From Ustulina deusta (Eukaryota; Ascomycota; Sordariomycetes; Xylariales; Xylariaceae): 64,000 nucleotides of DNA. Shown piece after piece: positions 34,716 to 48,013 of the stretch. The DNA is taken from the NCBI GenBank assembly GCA_023159155.1, contig JAJNNX010000002.1, positions 1,736,001 to 1,800,000 on the forward strand, given 5' to 3'. The position numbers and the translations under genes were made by a program. Under the pieces are notes generated by a model, which searched no databases, had not been told where the DNA came from, and was given only the letters and a program-made list of their open reading frames with translations. Positions within the stretch are counted from its first letter, which is position 1. Every line of letters starts with the position of its first letter.

Positions 34716-36248
34716 CTGTCGCCGAGAAAGTCGACGGCGCGCTCTCTATAGTGAGGCTGAGAATGGTTTGAGGTAATGATAGTTGAATAGGGAAACAAAC
34801 AAAAACCGGAGAGTCCAGGGGGGAGCAGGCTTTAGATAAAATGCAAGACAGCCATGGAACAGACGCGGGTCTACTATGTACTACGTATCCCTATGATGGA
34901 ATGAACGGGCGATACGTCAACTGACAGATTCGTTAGTTTTGTCAGAGCTTGTCCCCATCTGATGGCCCAAGACTCCAAGTCCAAGACTCCCAAAGTGGGC
35001 AGCGCTGCAAGGTTGGGAAAGGCGTCTCTGTCTAATAGGGCCGGAAGGGTAGAGGTCCAGGGTGCTCTAGTAACCCAGATGGGAATTAACGAAGCTAAAA
35101 TGCCGAGATTGAATTAGCTAGCATGGAGGCAAATAAACAGGAACCCCGATTCATCACGATACCCATGGAAGTAGTGCACTACTACGGCGTGGATGGTGAG
35201 CAAAAGAAAATGAACGGCCAAAATGAAATGAGACGTAGTTTGGGGGAGAACTATACAGTATATCACAGTGCAAGCTCTAGACAGTACATGATGTATATGT
35301 ACTATGTATGCATACGCTGCACATACATATCTAATGCAGTACCTACCTACACTACCGGTACATTGCGTTTTTTTTAGTTTTTTATTTGTTTTTGTTTTTT
35401 GTTTTGTTTTTTGCTGATAACTGCAGGTGTGTGTATCCACGTGTACAGCTGTAGTGCAGGCTACCTGACGTGCTGGGCAACTTATAGAGAGCTTCGGCGG
35501 TGGGTTCAATCATCGTTGATGCCTGTTGCGCGCGGTATGGCGCCGGTATGGTACCAGAGCCATGCGTAGTTGATCAGGGGTTCACCATACTAGTACAGAC
35601 TAGCAGCAACAAGTAGACCAGGTACAGCATGTACTGTACAGTACACGAACCTCGAAGGTATATTAAAACCGCGCTGTGTGTAGCAATTAGCAGCGTAGTG
35701 TACCTCGGGTGCACACTTACACTACTTTCACTATAAGGAGAGCAAAAGATAGGGATAGCGACATATGTACCAACATACCGATACCTACCGTACTCAGTCT
35801 GTCCTGTCTATTATGCATACCCCTTTCACTCCTCACTCCTTGGCTCGCCAACCCCGGTTCCACTGTTCAGGCAGTGCAATCGATGGCTTAGACAAATAAA
35901 ACGGGGGTGTGTCTAGTGTAGTTTAGACAGGTCAAGAAAACAATAACAAAAAATTGATTTGACAAGAAGTTTTCTTCTATCCAGCGGGTCTCTGGATAAG
36001 GCTGGTCGTCTTAGCTGACGCCACTGATGCGGAGGATAGGGCATCATACCATCATGCAGGGTCTCCTCTCTCGCTCGCTCTCCATTCCTTGCACGCCTAG
36101 TGTATATATTTGCGCTTGTCGTATAGTCGAGGTCAAAATTTGTCTTTTCGTTTTTATCACCGTAATGTCTATTGCTCTACATTTGAAGCAGATACTTCAT
36201 CGATAGGTTGAACTCTAAGGATACGCGGTGTCTACTATCGGGTTCGCA

Positions 36249-36539
36249 ATGCCTACTACACGTGTACACCCACCATCTATACTACAGGGTAGAGAGGCTA
36301 AAGAGCGAGCCCAACCTGGGGAGGGGTTTGCGATGTTGGAACCGTACCTACGTCATTGGTGCAGTACCCGGTACATTAGCGAAGACAGGGCTAAGCAATA
36401 TCCCTGTTCAAATCCTACCCCAGTAGAGTCAAGTACCGGTACTTCAACAAGCCGCCTGAGCATCAACAGCTTGTTTCCGCCGTCGACTAAATCGAAATAC
36501 TATTCCTCATTTGGGTTTAGTAGGCCAAGAAGAGGATGA
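36249..36539 (+). CDS. weak hypothetical open frame (96 aa)
   Basis: An ATG-initiated frame beginning MPTTRVHPPSILQGREAKE and ending FGFSRPRRG. Its composition (Ser, Pro, Thr, Arg) is plausible for a small protein, but there is no domain, signal peptide or conserved motif. It is the longest ATG frame in the upstream desert with some codon character. It may be chance. Confidence 0.17.
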   Translation: MPTTRVHPPSILQGREAKERAQPGEGFAMLEPYLRHWCSTRYISEDRAKQYPCSNPTPVESSTGTSTSRLSINSLFPPSTKSKYYSSFGFSRPRRG

Positions 36540-39500
36540 AAAAAAATTAGTAGGTAGTATTCATTTTAACATGCTGCTGTCAATTTGATATAGGCTATTG
36601 AATTGGTAGTTAGCATTGGTTGTTATAGGCCTCACGATATTCAGAAACGCAAGCTCGTCTGGGTTTGCACACCAACACGTGAATTGTGTTGAGTAAATAC
36701 CTAACACAAGCGTGCAACGCATGATGCTATGGACTTTGAGACAGGGCCGAGTATATTTTGGGAGGTGGCTATGTATGCTGTGGGTGTCGTCCTTCGACAC
36801 TGGCCGCGTGTAAGACCGCAACATTCGTCATAGGAATGCCAAGAAATTGAAATAGCCACCCAACAGCTTCAAAACAATGCCAGGTCTACACTAAGTCGCG
36901 GTGATGAAATCCGGGTTACATGAATGACGATGGTTGTCAGCCCCCTTCCTCGATCTTGGGAATGGTCACATACAGTCGGTACTATACTCATCATGGCGAC
37001 GCATGTAATCTGTTATTCATACATACACTACACCTCGGCTTTGCGGGGTCAGATCATAATTCTTTGCAATTCAATGCATAATGTTCCTATTGAATCCTCT
37101 GTCTTATTTATTTTTCTTTTGGTGTCCTCGGAGCAGGACAACCCCCATGGCCTCTTTATGCTGTTAGTAATACTACAGCTGTAGGACTACTCGATAAAAA
37201 TCATGTCTGAGTTTTAGCTTGCCTTGGTTCTTCGCTACCTAGGTAGATATTCGAATTTGACCTTGCAGCGAGCGTGCCGAGACATATCGGAGTAATAGAT
37301 ACCTACTGGCGCTTCCATCGATAGCATATTTAAAATTCACCCACCCAAGTGCTCAATTAATAGTCTCTTTAATCTAACTTATACCCTCCCGATAAGCCTC
37401 GAAAATGCATGAAAATGCACCATAATCCAATAAGACTGGCATGCAATCCCATAGAACAACAGCGTCCCAATGTCTTTTAGTGTAGCAGCAGTTACGGTGT
37501 GGGCACGGGCAAACCCTCGGTCGAATATAGAATCTTTGGAACAATTGACGCAGCTGTCCAAGCCACCCCTAACAGAAGTACACCTGTCTCACTTCGCCAT
37601 ACCTCAAGACATACATGGCTTTCGACGGCAGCATCAATAATAGAGAGTGATACTACTTGGTGATTTGGCGGTTCGGTCCTAAATCAGAATAACACCATGG
37701 AACCCCGAGATAAGGCGTTTCCCGTAAGTACTACAATGCAAGTACTGTTGTAGGTCGTCGACGCAGCGACATGACGGCAACCTGTCTTGGGGTCTTAGAC
37801 GATGACCTCATTGTCCGCGACGGCATATGGGCCTCGTCGTCGTGTGTCCTGCACCGTGATGGCATGGCTGGGCAGAACTGGAGAATCGGACTTAACGATT
37901 GGAAGAGAAGTTGAGTAGGTATATTTAGTGCAGATAGTCAGTCTACACTATCCCACCCACCTTCTGACCTCTCCGCACACCACTTGGATTCATGGGCAAT
38001 GCATGTGGCCATGATGCCTGTGCGGACTGAGGAGATGGGTACTGAGATAGGATAGATAGGTCTCCCAAAGAGAACAAAACCAAAATACCTTCATCAAATT
38101 GAGATTATTCAATTTATTGCGTGCAGGTAAAAATTCGAGCTGGTGGGGATGGTGACAACCTCTTCTAGCTTCCGCCGCTTCAACCATTCCGCTTTTGTCA
38201 CCGATGAAGGGTTGCCTGCAGGGGCAAAAGACTTCATCAAGCTTAATTAGTGTAGTGTAGTCATACCCAGGCTAATAACTAGGAAGGTGCTCATTCCACT
38301 ACGATAGCTTCGGTGGGAGAAGGATGGGGTTTCAACAATTCGTATATTGTAATTTGATACACCTCCATAGCGGTAACCTATCTCATCTCCGAAGTGCACA
38401 TCCATACTTATTTGTTCACAATTGCATGATTATGCTTATCATTAATTGATTGGTGTTTGTTGAATTCAACATGGATTTTCTGTCAGGTCAGGTATTTGTT
38501 TACACTACAAGTAGCGTAAGCCAGTCAATCACTTAGATAACCAGTTGTGCAGTCTCTCTAGCATAGGAATGGTCGTAGGTCTGTAGTAAGTCCCTCACAC
38601 TGCGCTAAAGTCTAACCAGTCCTACGGTATAATTGGCGACGATCAGTGGACGGCTAACCCGGGCTCCAAAGCCCTAAAACTCGCAAGTGCCGAAATGTCA
38701 CATCCGCAGCCTCTTTCCGCCTGTTCCCTTGTCTTGACGCGGACCGCCACCATTGATGACATCGGCCTGGCTCGGCGGGTGGATAGTCTAAATTGCTCAG
38801 GGGCTATGGCCCTCCACTCTGGAAAATGCCAAGGTATCGAAGCACCAGTCAGACACGCCTGTTTCGTGCCAAGAGGCCAGGGTGTGTCTCAGATTCTAAT
38901 CCACATTTTATCAGCACTCAGCACAGACTCAGCACTTGTTTAGTGCAGTGGGGTGTACCGGTACCCCATCCAGGGCACCCCATCCAAGGATCCCAGCTGC
39001 AGAACCAAACTATGGCCCGTTGTGGCCGGGTGCTGATCATGACTCTTTCGGACGGCCGTCGTGTCGCTAACGCCGCACTTGGTCTTTTCCAGCTGTCCAC
39101 TCCCATCGCCATTGTCCATCGCAGGTCCATGACAGGCACCACTCCACCCCGTTCGAGCACAAATGCTGGCTGTACACTACTGTATCTTCATATCTCCAAT
39201 ACAACCTGAACACGAATCTGGCCATTTTCCCACGAGTGTGTGTACGCTGCATTGGAGGAGGCCGACGGTAACGGTGTGGCAGCAGCAGCACCGGAGACAC
39301 GCCACGATGCTGCATCGACCAGCACGTCACTGTTGCAGACGGGTAGATAAGAGTCGATAGCCTCGCCGTGGCTTTTCTTATTACAGCGAAGAAGAGCCGC
39401 GAGGCACGCAATGACACCGTCAACGTCCCAACTCACGCACGGCAGACGGTGGACTCGCCTCGTCTTGGCACGATACTACATCTCATACACTATACTACAC

Positions 39501-42500
39501 ATATTGTAAGATTACTTCTGCATGTGTTTCGTGTGGTGTACTACACACGGGAAGACTTGGCACAATACTACTGAGGCACGGTTTGCGGAGAGCTACCCAC
39601 AAACTCGCTGCGCCCTCCCCCATCCACCTTATAGACTATACAGTAGTGTGCGGGTTAGAGGAAGACACTATCTACTATACCGACTCAGCACCTCCTCGGA
39701 ACGAACAACAACCCGGTAGAACGATGGCAAATAAGCAAACCTAGGAAAGACTGGAAAAAAGAAAAAGCAGCACGTAGGCAGAATCCATGTTCCTATTCCG
39801 TCATCACGGTCTTTCCCTGAATAGTAATAAAAGATGGGAAGCCCAAAAAAGTACGGGGCCTAAAGTGGTCGGCGACCATATTCTCGTTCGTGGTTCGATG
39901 GCCATAAATCACATACACAAGGATGAGCTGCAGGGTTTGATTGCAGCCTCATCAGATGGTTCACACCAGTCGCTCACGCGCTACCTACACTATCACTTCT
40001 CCTCTTCTCGACACCGCACTGCTACTCACACTACGAACTTACGAACTTATCGGTCGACGAAGATTAGATCAATGTTGCGCGACTGCTAGTAAAGCATTGT
40101 CACCTCTGTTTCTCCTGTTGTTCACACCTCTTGAGAACAAAGTGATAAAAATCTCCGACCTGCATACTGGTCCTGCGCACACGGTGATACGTGCGCATAA
40201 TGATCCATCGACGGTATGCTGTGCAGATGCATCATTCGAGCTGCTGCTGCTGCTCTGTAGTGAATGTACTGCATCACGAATACGATGGAAGATTGGGGTG
40301 GGTGGTTCATCCTTCTACTTGGATAGTTCGCATTGCAAGCATGTCGTATAGGTAATCTATCAATCACTCATCCATGTAGTGTAATGTATGAGAACGGAAA
40401 CTGGCCTCCCCCAAAATCAGTTACCCCATTCCGCTCTTCTCACAGCCTACACTAGCCCTAGTCCGGGCCACGTCGACTACAGTAGCGTATTTCTTGTGAG
40501 CTACATATCTGTCGCGAGACCGCGAACCGGAGGTGAGCAAGTGGATTCCACCCACACTGGCTGAATGAGAGGATCCCGAACATCGAGTCCTACCTTTTCT
40601 AGTGTACTCCTGCTAAATTCCATAAGTAGGATTTTCTCCACCAACATAACAAGGAGTTACGCGCTTAGGTAATTCTCCGAACCGTACAGTAGGGTAGTAC
40701 TTTAGCACCATGATGTGTTATTAGTTGTTGCCTTAGTGCAGTAAAAACGAGTCTTGAGGCTGTGCCTTTTTATCCTCGTGACGAGCGTCGATATCATGAC
40801 TTAGCTAGTCAGTGTGATGCCTCATAACTAGTCGAGAAGTGGGTCTGGTCCCCCAATGGAATGACTTATAAGTCTTGCGTTATCACCAATGCGGAAGAAT
40901 TGACTCAGACACACATACCAATACTACAATACACACAGTTGATGAGTCTGTCCTATAAATTACTAGGCTATTAGATGCCTAGACTTTTTCTAACATTCCA
41001 TAAGTTTATCTATAATACTAGTTACTCTGTTGGCATTTGAGTTCTACCCCTTGGAGGTATAGGATGTAATACGCTAGATGACCAACCGTACGCTATCCAA
41101 AAAGAACTCTTTGAAATTAGCCCCGGCAAATATTGGCTGTTTATCTGACACGAGTGGGAAGGGCAAATGCATGCAAGATCCTTTTCCCTACCTTGCACAT
41201 ATTGCGGGCCAAGGTGGCAGGTTGGTAAAATAATCTGCTGCATGCATGAACATATGCCGAGCTCCCCTTTCCTAACTAGACTGACGGGGCTTCTTCGACA
41301 TGTCGAAGAGCAGAGATGATAGCCCACCTATAGAGGTCGTAGAAAAACACTACATCGGCCGAGTCTGCGACATACTCGCGGCTAAGGCTACTTTTCTCTA
41401 GCTTATAACACTATTCATACGTTCTAGGCTCATATGAAATATTATAAAAAAAGGAGTTACCTTTAGTTAGTACCTATCTTGATACCTAAGTAGCTTACTT
41501 ACACTATCTCAGTAGGGTAGGGAGAGAGGACCCAGTTCGGTTCTGCTTATTCCACCTCAGGCACCGTGCAGTAGTAGGTACTGTATGCTGGGAACATGAT
41601 AAAGAACAAAAGACACAATGAAAACGCATATGCATACTCGGTATCTAATCAGAGTAATTACATAGAGAGAAAAAAATTGGGAACTATCTAGGGTTTTGCC
41701 CATTTAGTCCATCACATCCGAGATGATTAGTAGCCAACGATATACGGTACCCTATCTCTGAAACTACCGACTGCACTACACTACATAGGTAGGCACGAGA
41801 TGCGATTCATCGTTCCCGCTGAGCTAGTAAATTTACAAGCAAGCAGGCGGCAGCGAGGAAAACATGTGAGTTGGCCCAGACCCAGTAGGCCTTTCTGTTC
41901 GGGAATGGATCAAGCAAATCACCAGAAGCGTCACCATACACTGTAAATATAGTAGGTGTTCAAGCGGAACTCGTACCATTCGGAATAGTTGTGTGTAGTT
42001 GTGTAGTTGAGAAGAACCTCGAGCCTCGCATATAGTCTAGCATCATTGGTCAGTTTGGTTTGACACCAACCAGGGCTCGAAGCTGATGGCGACCTATAGA
42101 TATCCAAGCCCGTCGTTACCCAAGTCGAGAGCCGACAGGTCCAATAAGAAACAAGTGTGAAACTACAGCGGGTCATAGCTTCTAGCTTTATGGCAATTGT
42201 ACATTGATTTATCAGATGACTACATCTAGAACAAAGAAAGTGGTTTTTATATTGTTAGCAGAGATCATCAGTATAGTGATAGACTCCTCATGTAAGGAAT
42301 ACCGTATGTTCACAATACACCCAGCTGACAACACAATGAGAAGCACCCGAGTTACTTATAAACCAGTAGGCAAAGCCTGCCTTACGAGTGACCATTCACT
42401 CTCCTTTGAGACATGGCAGCACGGTGAGAATAGACGGATGCCTAAAGGAAACCACAGCTTGGGAGAAGATATCGTCGAATCAAACGACTTCGGGCTTAAA

Positions 42501-43393
42501 CATATCCACTAATATATCAACATACGTCTTCCCAGATGGCAAATGGCCAACAGGAAGGATGTCCGTCATAGCACGATACTAGTTTGTCGGAGAGCAGGTT
42601 TTAGTCTTGTCTTTAATTCTCGGGCCAGCCATGTCAATAAAAGTTGCTAGCCATCAATCAACCTCACATATTGTGAAAGTAAATTATAGGTCAAAAGACA
42701 GGATGATAGTTGTTACCACCTCTGGAAAGAGGAGAGGGAAAGAGGAGAACGAACATGTTAGCCGCAAAGGGATCTAATGTTCGATACAAGAGGCGAACAG
42801 GATATCCAAAAAGCAGAAGAAGAAAAAAAGACCCTTACTTGGCCTATACATAGATTAGCTCGTCCCAAGGTTGGAAAGGAAATAATGGCATCGACCACGT
42901 TTGTTTCTCTACGTGTACGCCTTCAACCTCACATGCAAAATATAATCAGGTACGGACAGTTCAACTTCATAGCTCTTATGTATACATAAAACCTAGCAAT
43001 GAGAAATCCACTTGTAACAACCTCAACATTTACAGTAGTACCAATACTAACAACGGCAAGCTACATTATACAACGTAACTCAACATACGAGCCGCGCCTT
43101 AAATCATTGAATAGCATAGTATGAGAGTAGTAGGATAAAGGAAAGACAATCTTCGTGCCACCCACACCTCAGGGGTAGTATGCGAAAACCAACAGATAAA
43201 CTTGGGCATGAACAAGAGATATAGCGGTGTCTCTAGAGTATGCAAGACAAGGGGGCAGCGACGCTATGGAACTCTCCATTTTATTGTTCAGGACGGATCT
43301 AACTAATACTGTACAGCACGAACCATTCCACCCCATGACGCCATGTCCCCTATTGTTAAGGTCAAGAAAAAAGCCAGAAACAATGTATTCATC

Positions 43394-46300
43394 CTACAAC
43401 ACGATCGCTAGTTCTGGTCTGTCAATGCCTTCCTCGTTGAGGTTCGGGTAATAGGGGACCAGGGCATCGGCCTGATATACGTAAGCATCATTGTACAGCC
43501 GCCAGTACGGTTGTCTGACTTTGCGAGCTGGATGAAAGAGGCCGGCCCAGACATAGTTCATGACGAGACCAGGGCCAACTGCTACGCGGATTGCCTCGAT
43601 TGCTTCCACAATGCGGTCAATGACGTGTGGGCTTGTCTCGAAGATATTGGGAAAGATCACGTTCAGAAGATGTACCATGGCATCTTCACATCCTAAGCCG
43701 ACAACACCCAGCGCAATGTGCTTGACTACAGATGCGGCTGTTTGTCGATGCACCTGGTCTCGGTCGATCAAGGCATCCTCAAGTAAAGGCGTGACGGCGT
43801 AGACGTAATCCTTGGCCATCTCCCCGATATACTCAAAGAGGAAAGAGAGGGACTTGAGCACACCATTTTGCACATTCAGTTCAGGCACCCTATATTCGTT
43901 CATAAGGGCTGGGAGGACAGTGAAAGGAGCACAAGTCTCAGCAACGATACCGATAGCAACAGCTGTGCACACGCGTGACTGCCGTTCCTGAACACGAAGG
44001 TTGTTGAGTAGGGTCGCCAATACATCTTGAGGTCCGATCGCTTTGGCGATGAAGCCGAATGTGTTATTGGCAGCTCGTCGGATACCCTTTTTGTGGGCTT
44101 TGAGCATGTCCAGAAGTTCGAAGCAGATTCGCATCCACTCCCTAGCGTTAACACTCTCAGGACCTCGATCGGCGATACGGCCGACTAAATCGATGGTGTT
44201 TTCTTGCACTTTTTCGTGGCGATTACGGAGAATCGGGGTAAGACGCGGGAGGAGATCCTTGATAGGGGGTTGCATTTGACTGATACCGACAACCGTAACG
44301 ATCGCACGAAGTGCCGAGAGAATGGAACCCAAAACTTCCGGATACTCTTCACCTAGATATTCGTAAAGCACAACACCTAGCTTCCCCATCAAAGCGTCTT
44401 CACCGCATTGTTTCATGACCATGGCGATGCGGCTAATGAGGTCAGCAGCTTGTTGGCGGATAGTTGCCGATTTGTTATTCAGGCGCCACAGAATAGTAGA
44501 CACTATTTGTGGTATGTAAGGTTTGCATCGTGTGCCCAATGCGTTCACAACAGTTCCGAACCCGTTCAACATGATGACGTCTTCAACGCTTTGTTCCTGG
44601 AAGGAGTGAAGGATACCGTCAATTAGTCGTTCTTCGAGCCGCTCACCAATGTCGGCAGCGCCAAGACTTGCGACAACCTTCTCGACAGTCTCAACTGTCA
44701 TTTTGCGATAGGCTTCACTCTCGTCTTTGAGATTTCCTACTATGCGTTCCAGTATTTCGCTGACACCAACCTTCTGGCCAATGTCAACCGTTGTTTCAAC
44801 GACTTGCCGATAGTTCCTTTTGTCGAGAGCCATCCTACGAACCCAGAAACTCTTGAAGAACTCATCAAGAACATGCTCCTTCAGGTAGCCAGCTGTCACA
44901 CCTTCGGTTCCCGCACACTGAGAAACCACCTTTAAAACCACCTTTTTCATTTCCTCATCAGGCGATGAGAATTCTCGAAGCAGGATATCCATGACTTGAG
45001 AAGTGTAATAATTGGCGTACTCTTCGTCCATGAGTGGAATGATGTAGCCAACGGCTTTTAAGAACCCTGCAAGACCCTTACCACGCTGCTTTCTGGCGCC
45101 TGTCCAAAGAGGATTGAGGATATCATCGAAGCTTTCAATACCGTATGGGTTAGAAGCCTCGGCTAGAGCAGCTATGGCTAAACTAGTGACGGTTCGCACT
45201 TTTGTTTGCTCGTCGTTTAGGTTGGGTCCTATACAGTCCACGAGCCCTTTGAGGTGAGGTAGAACTGCACAACCCATCAGAATTGGGATTTGCTGCACGA
45301 TTTTGACGCCAGTATGCCGAGCCTGCCAGGATTTCTTACTGCGGCATACGGCACGTAGGAAGGGAAGAAGGGCTGGGATGCCGAGAGCGGAAGCAACAAC
45401 GGCAAATGCTCTCGCCGTCGTGTTTCGCACATACTCGTCAACATGATCGATATCTGGTCTCATCACGCTAATCATAGTAGCTAGGCCAGCTGCCTTACTT
45501 AGGTTAGAGATGATCTCGCGGCCTTCGACTCGGGCATAATAATCCTGGTCAATAAGCAGCGGCTCAATGACAACTAAAATTTTATGAACGTAGGGGCGGA
45601 CTAGATCATCGAGTTTCCAAAGAATTCGATCAATGACCTTGACGAGCAGATGGCGCTCTTGGTCCTCTAACGTCTTTTCCATGAGAAGGGGTAATATTTG
45701 ATTGAACAGAGGGCCAGCACCGAATTGCCTTGCATTGTCTGTAAGTTGTCTGAGTGCCGTCTTTCGCATCGGAGGTGTTCCGTTCTTGATCTTGAGGAGA
45801 AGTCTCATGATCTTGCGTTCCTTTAACTCATCCACGCTTAGACTGTTCTCATCTGAACCGTCCGCAAGCTTGCCAAAGTACGCCATATCTTCCTGTTTGA
45901 AGAACTGCAGCTCTCCAACCCCAGGAATTTCCTTGGGCATCTGGCTCCCACTCAACCTGTTGCTCTCGGGGTCTTGCATCATGAAGCCACCATAATTCGC
46001 AGGCAAGGGAGTTGCAGCGACCCTGTGCAATGGTGCGTGGCCTGTCGGGTAATTGGGTGGGGGCTGAGAAATTGTGAAGCCTTGTGCCTCACCGGGGAGC
46101 AGCGTGTCGAGGTCATCATCGCTGAGAACACCGCTTGGGCCAGATATGTCCGTCCCAAATGACGGCACAGCACCAGCACTAATCTGAGAAGTATGCATTG
46201 GGGTAACAAGGCCGCTACTCCCGATGGGTGTCGCGGACGGCGCTTGGTCCCACCGTGAACGTTTCTTGGGTGCTTCTGCGCCGCCAGGAGGATGCAGCGC

Positions 46301-47059
46301 TGGCGCTTGATCCCACCGCGAACGTTTCGTTTTAGCTTCGGCTTCGGCGGCGACAGGGGCAGGCTCATCGACGGCTGTTGAAGATACATCCCATCTCTTC
46401 TTCCGCTTCCGACCGGCCGCTACAGCTTCAGTCGACCCGGCATCGGTGTTTTCCTTATCACCGTCTCGTAGAGTTGCCCGGTGCTCTCCATCGGCTGCTT
46501 GTCCTTCCTTTTGCTTAGCTTGAATAGCACGCTTCACTCTCTCTTCTTCTCGTTCGAGTTCCCGGAGCTCCATCACATCACGGTACGTGCGGCCGTCTTC
46601 AGCCGCGCCAGCCTGACGATTCGCGGCAAAGGCATCGGCACGAGTTGGAGTGAGGACACGGTCAAAGCGGCGCTTCTGGTAGTCGGTTTCGCGATCAACG
46701 ATTCTTGTACTATTCTCGCCACGACCTGCAAAAGGATCGTCTTCCTCGACTCCGTTCCCATGGGCAAACTCGTCGATCTGGGAACGGGTGGCCGTGTACT
46801 GGCCAACTAAACGGCGGGAGCTATCGGCGTCTTCCATTTCCTCATCTTCTCCATCCCCCGTAGGAATGGACGTGAGGTAGCCGGCATATTTGTCGCCTCC
46901 GTTTCGGTCGTACAGATCGGTGTCGAAAGACTCGGTCAGTTTCGCCTTGCTTGGGTTTCCGGTCTGCTGGCCAGAGGGTCGCGGTCCCTTTTTCGCGGTG
47001 GCAGCAGCGTTGCGCTCAGCCTGAAGTTTTCGAACAGTCTCGAAGTCAGCGTCCGACAT
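43394..47059 (-). CDS. hsh155: U2 snRNP subunit SF3b155 (SF3B1/Hsh155/Prp10)
   Basis: SF3b155 is the HEAT-repeat scaffold of SF3b that clamps the branch-site/U2 helix and contacts U2AF. This is an intronless 1221-aa frame. The N-terminus (about 1-330) is disordered and holds three ULM-type Trp motifs: KKRWD (W223), RSRWDQAP (W249) and RSRWDQAP (W270), the latter two in near-identical repeats. The HEAT superhelix starts near 370 and runs to the end, with highly conserved blocks such as [33 protein letters not shown]. The region equivalent to the human K700 hotspot reads [17 protein letters not shown], so that Lys is conserved. The protein ends RPELAIVL, close to the family terminus. Length is slightly below human (1304) because of a shorter N-terminus. 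Its UHM partner U2AF65 is encoded at 18.5-20.4 kb. Confidence 0.97.
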   Translation of the reverse strand: MSDADFETVRKLQAERNAAATAKKGPRPSGQQTGNPSKAKLTESFDTDLYDRNGGDKYAGYLTSIPTGDGEDEEMEDADSSRRLVGQYTATRSQIDEFAHGNGVEEDDPFAGRGENSTRIVDRETDYQKRRFDRVLTPTRADAFAANRQAGAAEDGRTYRDVMELRELEREEERVKRAIQAKQKEGQAADGEHRATLRDGDKENTDAGSTEAVAAGRKRKKRWDVSSTAVDEPAPVAAEAEAKTKRSRWDQAPALHPPGGAEAPKKRSRWDQAPSATPIGSSGLVTPMHTSQISAGAVPSFGTDISGPSGVLSDDDLDTLLPGEAQGFTISQPPPNYPTGHAPLHRVAATPLPANYGGFMMQDPESNRLSGSQMPKEIPGVGELQFFKQEDMAYFGKLADGSDENSLSVDELKERKIMRLLLKIKNGTPPMRKTALRQLTDNARQFGAGPLFNQILPLLMEKTLEDQERHLLVKVIDRILWKLDDLVRPYVHKILVVIEPLLIDQDYYARVEGREIISNLSKAAGLATMISVMRPDIDHVDEYVRNTTARAFAVVASALGIPALLPFLRAVCRSKKSWQARHTGVKIVQQIPILMGCAVLPHLKGLVDCIGPNLNDEQTKVRTVTSLAIAALAEASNPYGIESFDDILNPLWTGARKQRGKGLAGFLKAVGYIIPLMDEEYANYYTSQVMDILLREFSSPDEEMKKVVLKVVSQCAGTEGVTAGYLKEHVLDEFFKSFWVRRMALDKRNYRQVVETTVDIGQKVGVSEILERIVGNLKDESEAYRKMTVETVEKVVASLGAADIGERLEERLIDGILHSFQEQSVEDVIMLNGFGTVVNALGTRCKPYIPQIVSTILWRLNNKSATIRQQAADLISRIAMVMKQCGEDALMGKLGVVLYEYLGEEYPEVLGSILSALRAIVTVVGISQMQPPIKDLLPRLTPILRNRHEKVQENTIDLVGRIADRGPESVNAREWMRICFELLDMLKAHKKGIRRAANNTFGFIAKAIGPQDVLATLLNNLRVQERQSRVCTAVAIGIVAETCAPFTVLPALMNEYRVPELNVQNGVLKSLSFLFEYIGEMAKDYVYAVTPLLEDALIDRDQVHRQTAASVVKHIALGVVGLGCEDAMVHLLNVIFPNIFETSPHVIDRIVEAIEAIRVAVGPGLVMNYVWAGLFHPARKVRQPYWRLYNDAYVYQADALVPYYPNLNEEGIDRPELAIVL

Positions 47060-47833
47060 GACGGGCTACTGTGATGGTCCCAGAGGTGACCATGTCTCGG
47101 AGGCGGGGTGGAATGAGAAAACGTTGGCTGATCAGGTCGAGATGTAATTATGCGACAAAGATTGAAGGTGGATAGGTTGGCCGCGTGAGGATGGAAGCGA
47201 CAGGGATGAGTCGGAAAATGAATGCTGATCAACTAGGTAGTGTAATCAGCGCGCAGTCCTCTATCTATGTGGCGAATGTGTGGCTGGGATTTTCGCGTTA
47301 CGCAGACAGTCAGTCCATCTCTCAACCTTGGTAAACCCACCTAGGTAGTCTAGTCTAAATCCGGTAAGTAGAAGCTATGCGGCTCACTTACCTCGCATCT
47401 AAGCTCACTGTACCTATTGAAGACAATAATTGTAGAGACACAATGAGCACTGGAAGAAACAGGGGAGCAGCAAAGCGCATTGAGAACAACGGCTTCCTTA
47501 TCTCCGCCAACCATCATTGTGCGCATGGGCAGTATCCTGATTCTCCGTCATAGCACTCGAAAGTCTAGTGGCTTATTCCGCATCGGTTTGCGCATCCCCA
47601 GCCGAACATCATCATTCCGCTGTTACGACAACACCTAGCTCACTTACAACCATGAATGAGGATAAGGCACAATTTAAATGACACAAATATGCAGAGTAGT
47701 ATCACATAAAGGATAGATTCAGTCCTGATCGGACAAGTAGTGCATTCGTAGTTCAACTACCTTATTCTGGCGAAAACCCGCAAGCAACTATGCATGTCAG
47801 GTCAACTGAGGAGACAACCACATTCTCTCAGAA
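47060..47833. other. divergent intergenic region between hsh155 and the 59-aa frame
   Basis: Should contain the hsh155 promoter. A CACCTAGGTAG motif lies near 47339-47349. No other frame is supportable. Confidence 0.55.
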
Positions 47834-48013
47834 ATGCCTCATTACCTACATCCGCCACCTAACCCTTCAAATCAAATACAATCCTGGATCTGCCGATCCG
47901 CTGACGGGCATCGCAAACCATCGCCTCCTCAGATACTCATCACCGAGATCGAGTTCTGCCGCGCCGGGGACGAGACGCGCGAGTATAGGAAAATGTACAG
48001 GAAACGGCGGTGA
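47834..48013 (+). CDS. small conserved-looking protein (59 aa), unidentified
   Basis: A single-exon frame of 59 codons plus TGA, bounded upstream by an in-frame TGA at 47807-47809, so the ATG at 47834 is the first possible start. It has a purine at -3. The product begins MPHYLHPPPNPSNQIQSWIC, has a middle KPSPPQILITEIEFC, and ends in a basic Arg/Lys tail (YRKMYRKRR). Codon use (ATC ACC GAG ATC GAG TTC TGC CGC GCC) is that of a real fungal gene and differs from the AT-rich surroundings. Two cysteines (20 and 42) are present, with no signal peptide or TM segment. I do not recognise the family; a small nuclear or mitochondrial protein is possible. It sits between hsh155 (divergent) and rax2 (convergent). 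Confidence 0.52.
   Translation: MPHYLHPPPNPSNQIQSWICRSADGHRKPSPPQILITEIEFCRAGDETREYRKMYRKRR

Larger units (their letters stand above)
33701..43393. other. 9.7 kb gene-poor region upstream of flbC
   Basis: No conserved gene recognised. The first kb probably holds the flbC 5' leader. The rest carries many short TAC/GTA palindromic motifs (for example about 35620-35645), T-rich tracts (35367-35412), TAGGTA-type clusters (about 34060-34080, 37240, 41786) and one weak open frame at 36249-36539. It could contain distal flbC regulatory elements or non-coding RNAs. Confidence 0.5.

Noticed and set aside
36361..36440. tRNA-like GTTCAAATC box
   Set aside because: No pairing T-stem around it and no A box or acceptor stem upstream. 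A look for GGTTCGA-type B boxes on both strands found no complete tRNA.
38695..39436. Several overlapping frames of 80-140 aa on both strands
   Set aside because: No frame dominates, codon use is mixed and there is no domain or splice support.
23708..43393. CRISPR array or biosynthetic gene cluster
   Set aside because: No regularly spaced direct repeats, and no PKS, NRPS, terpene or P450 motifs. CRISPR is not expected in a fungus.
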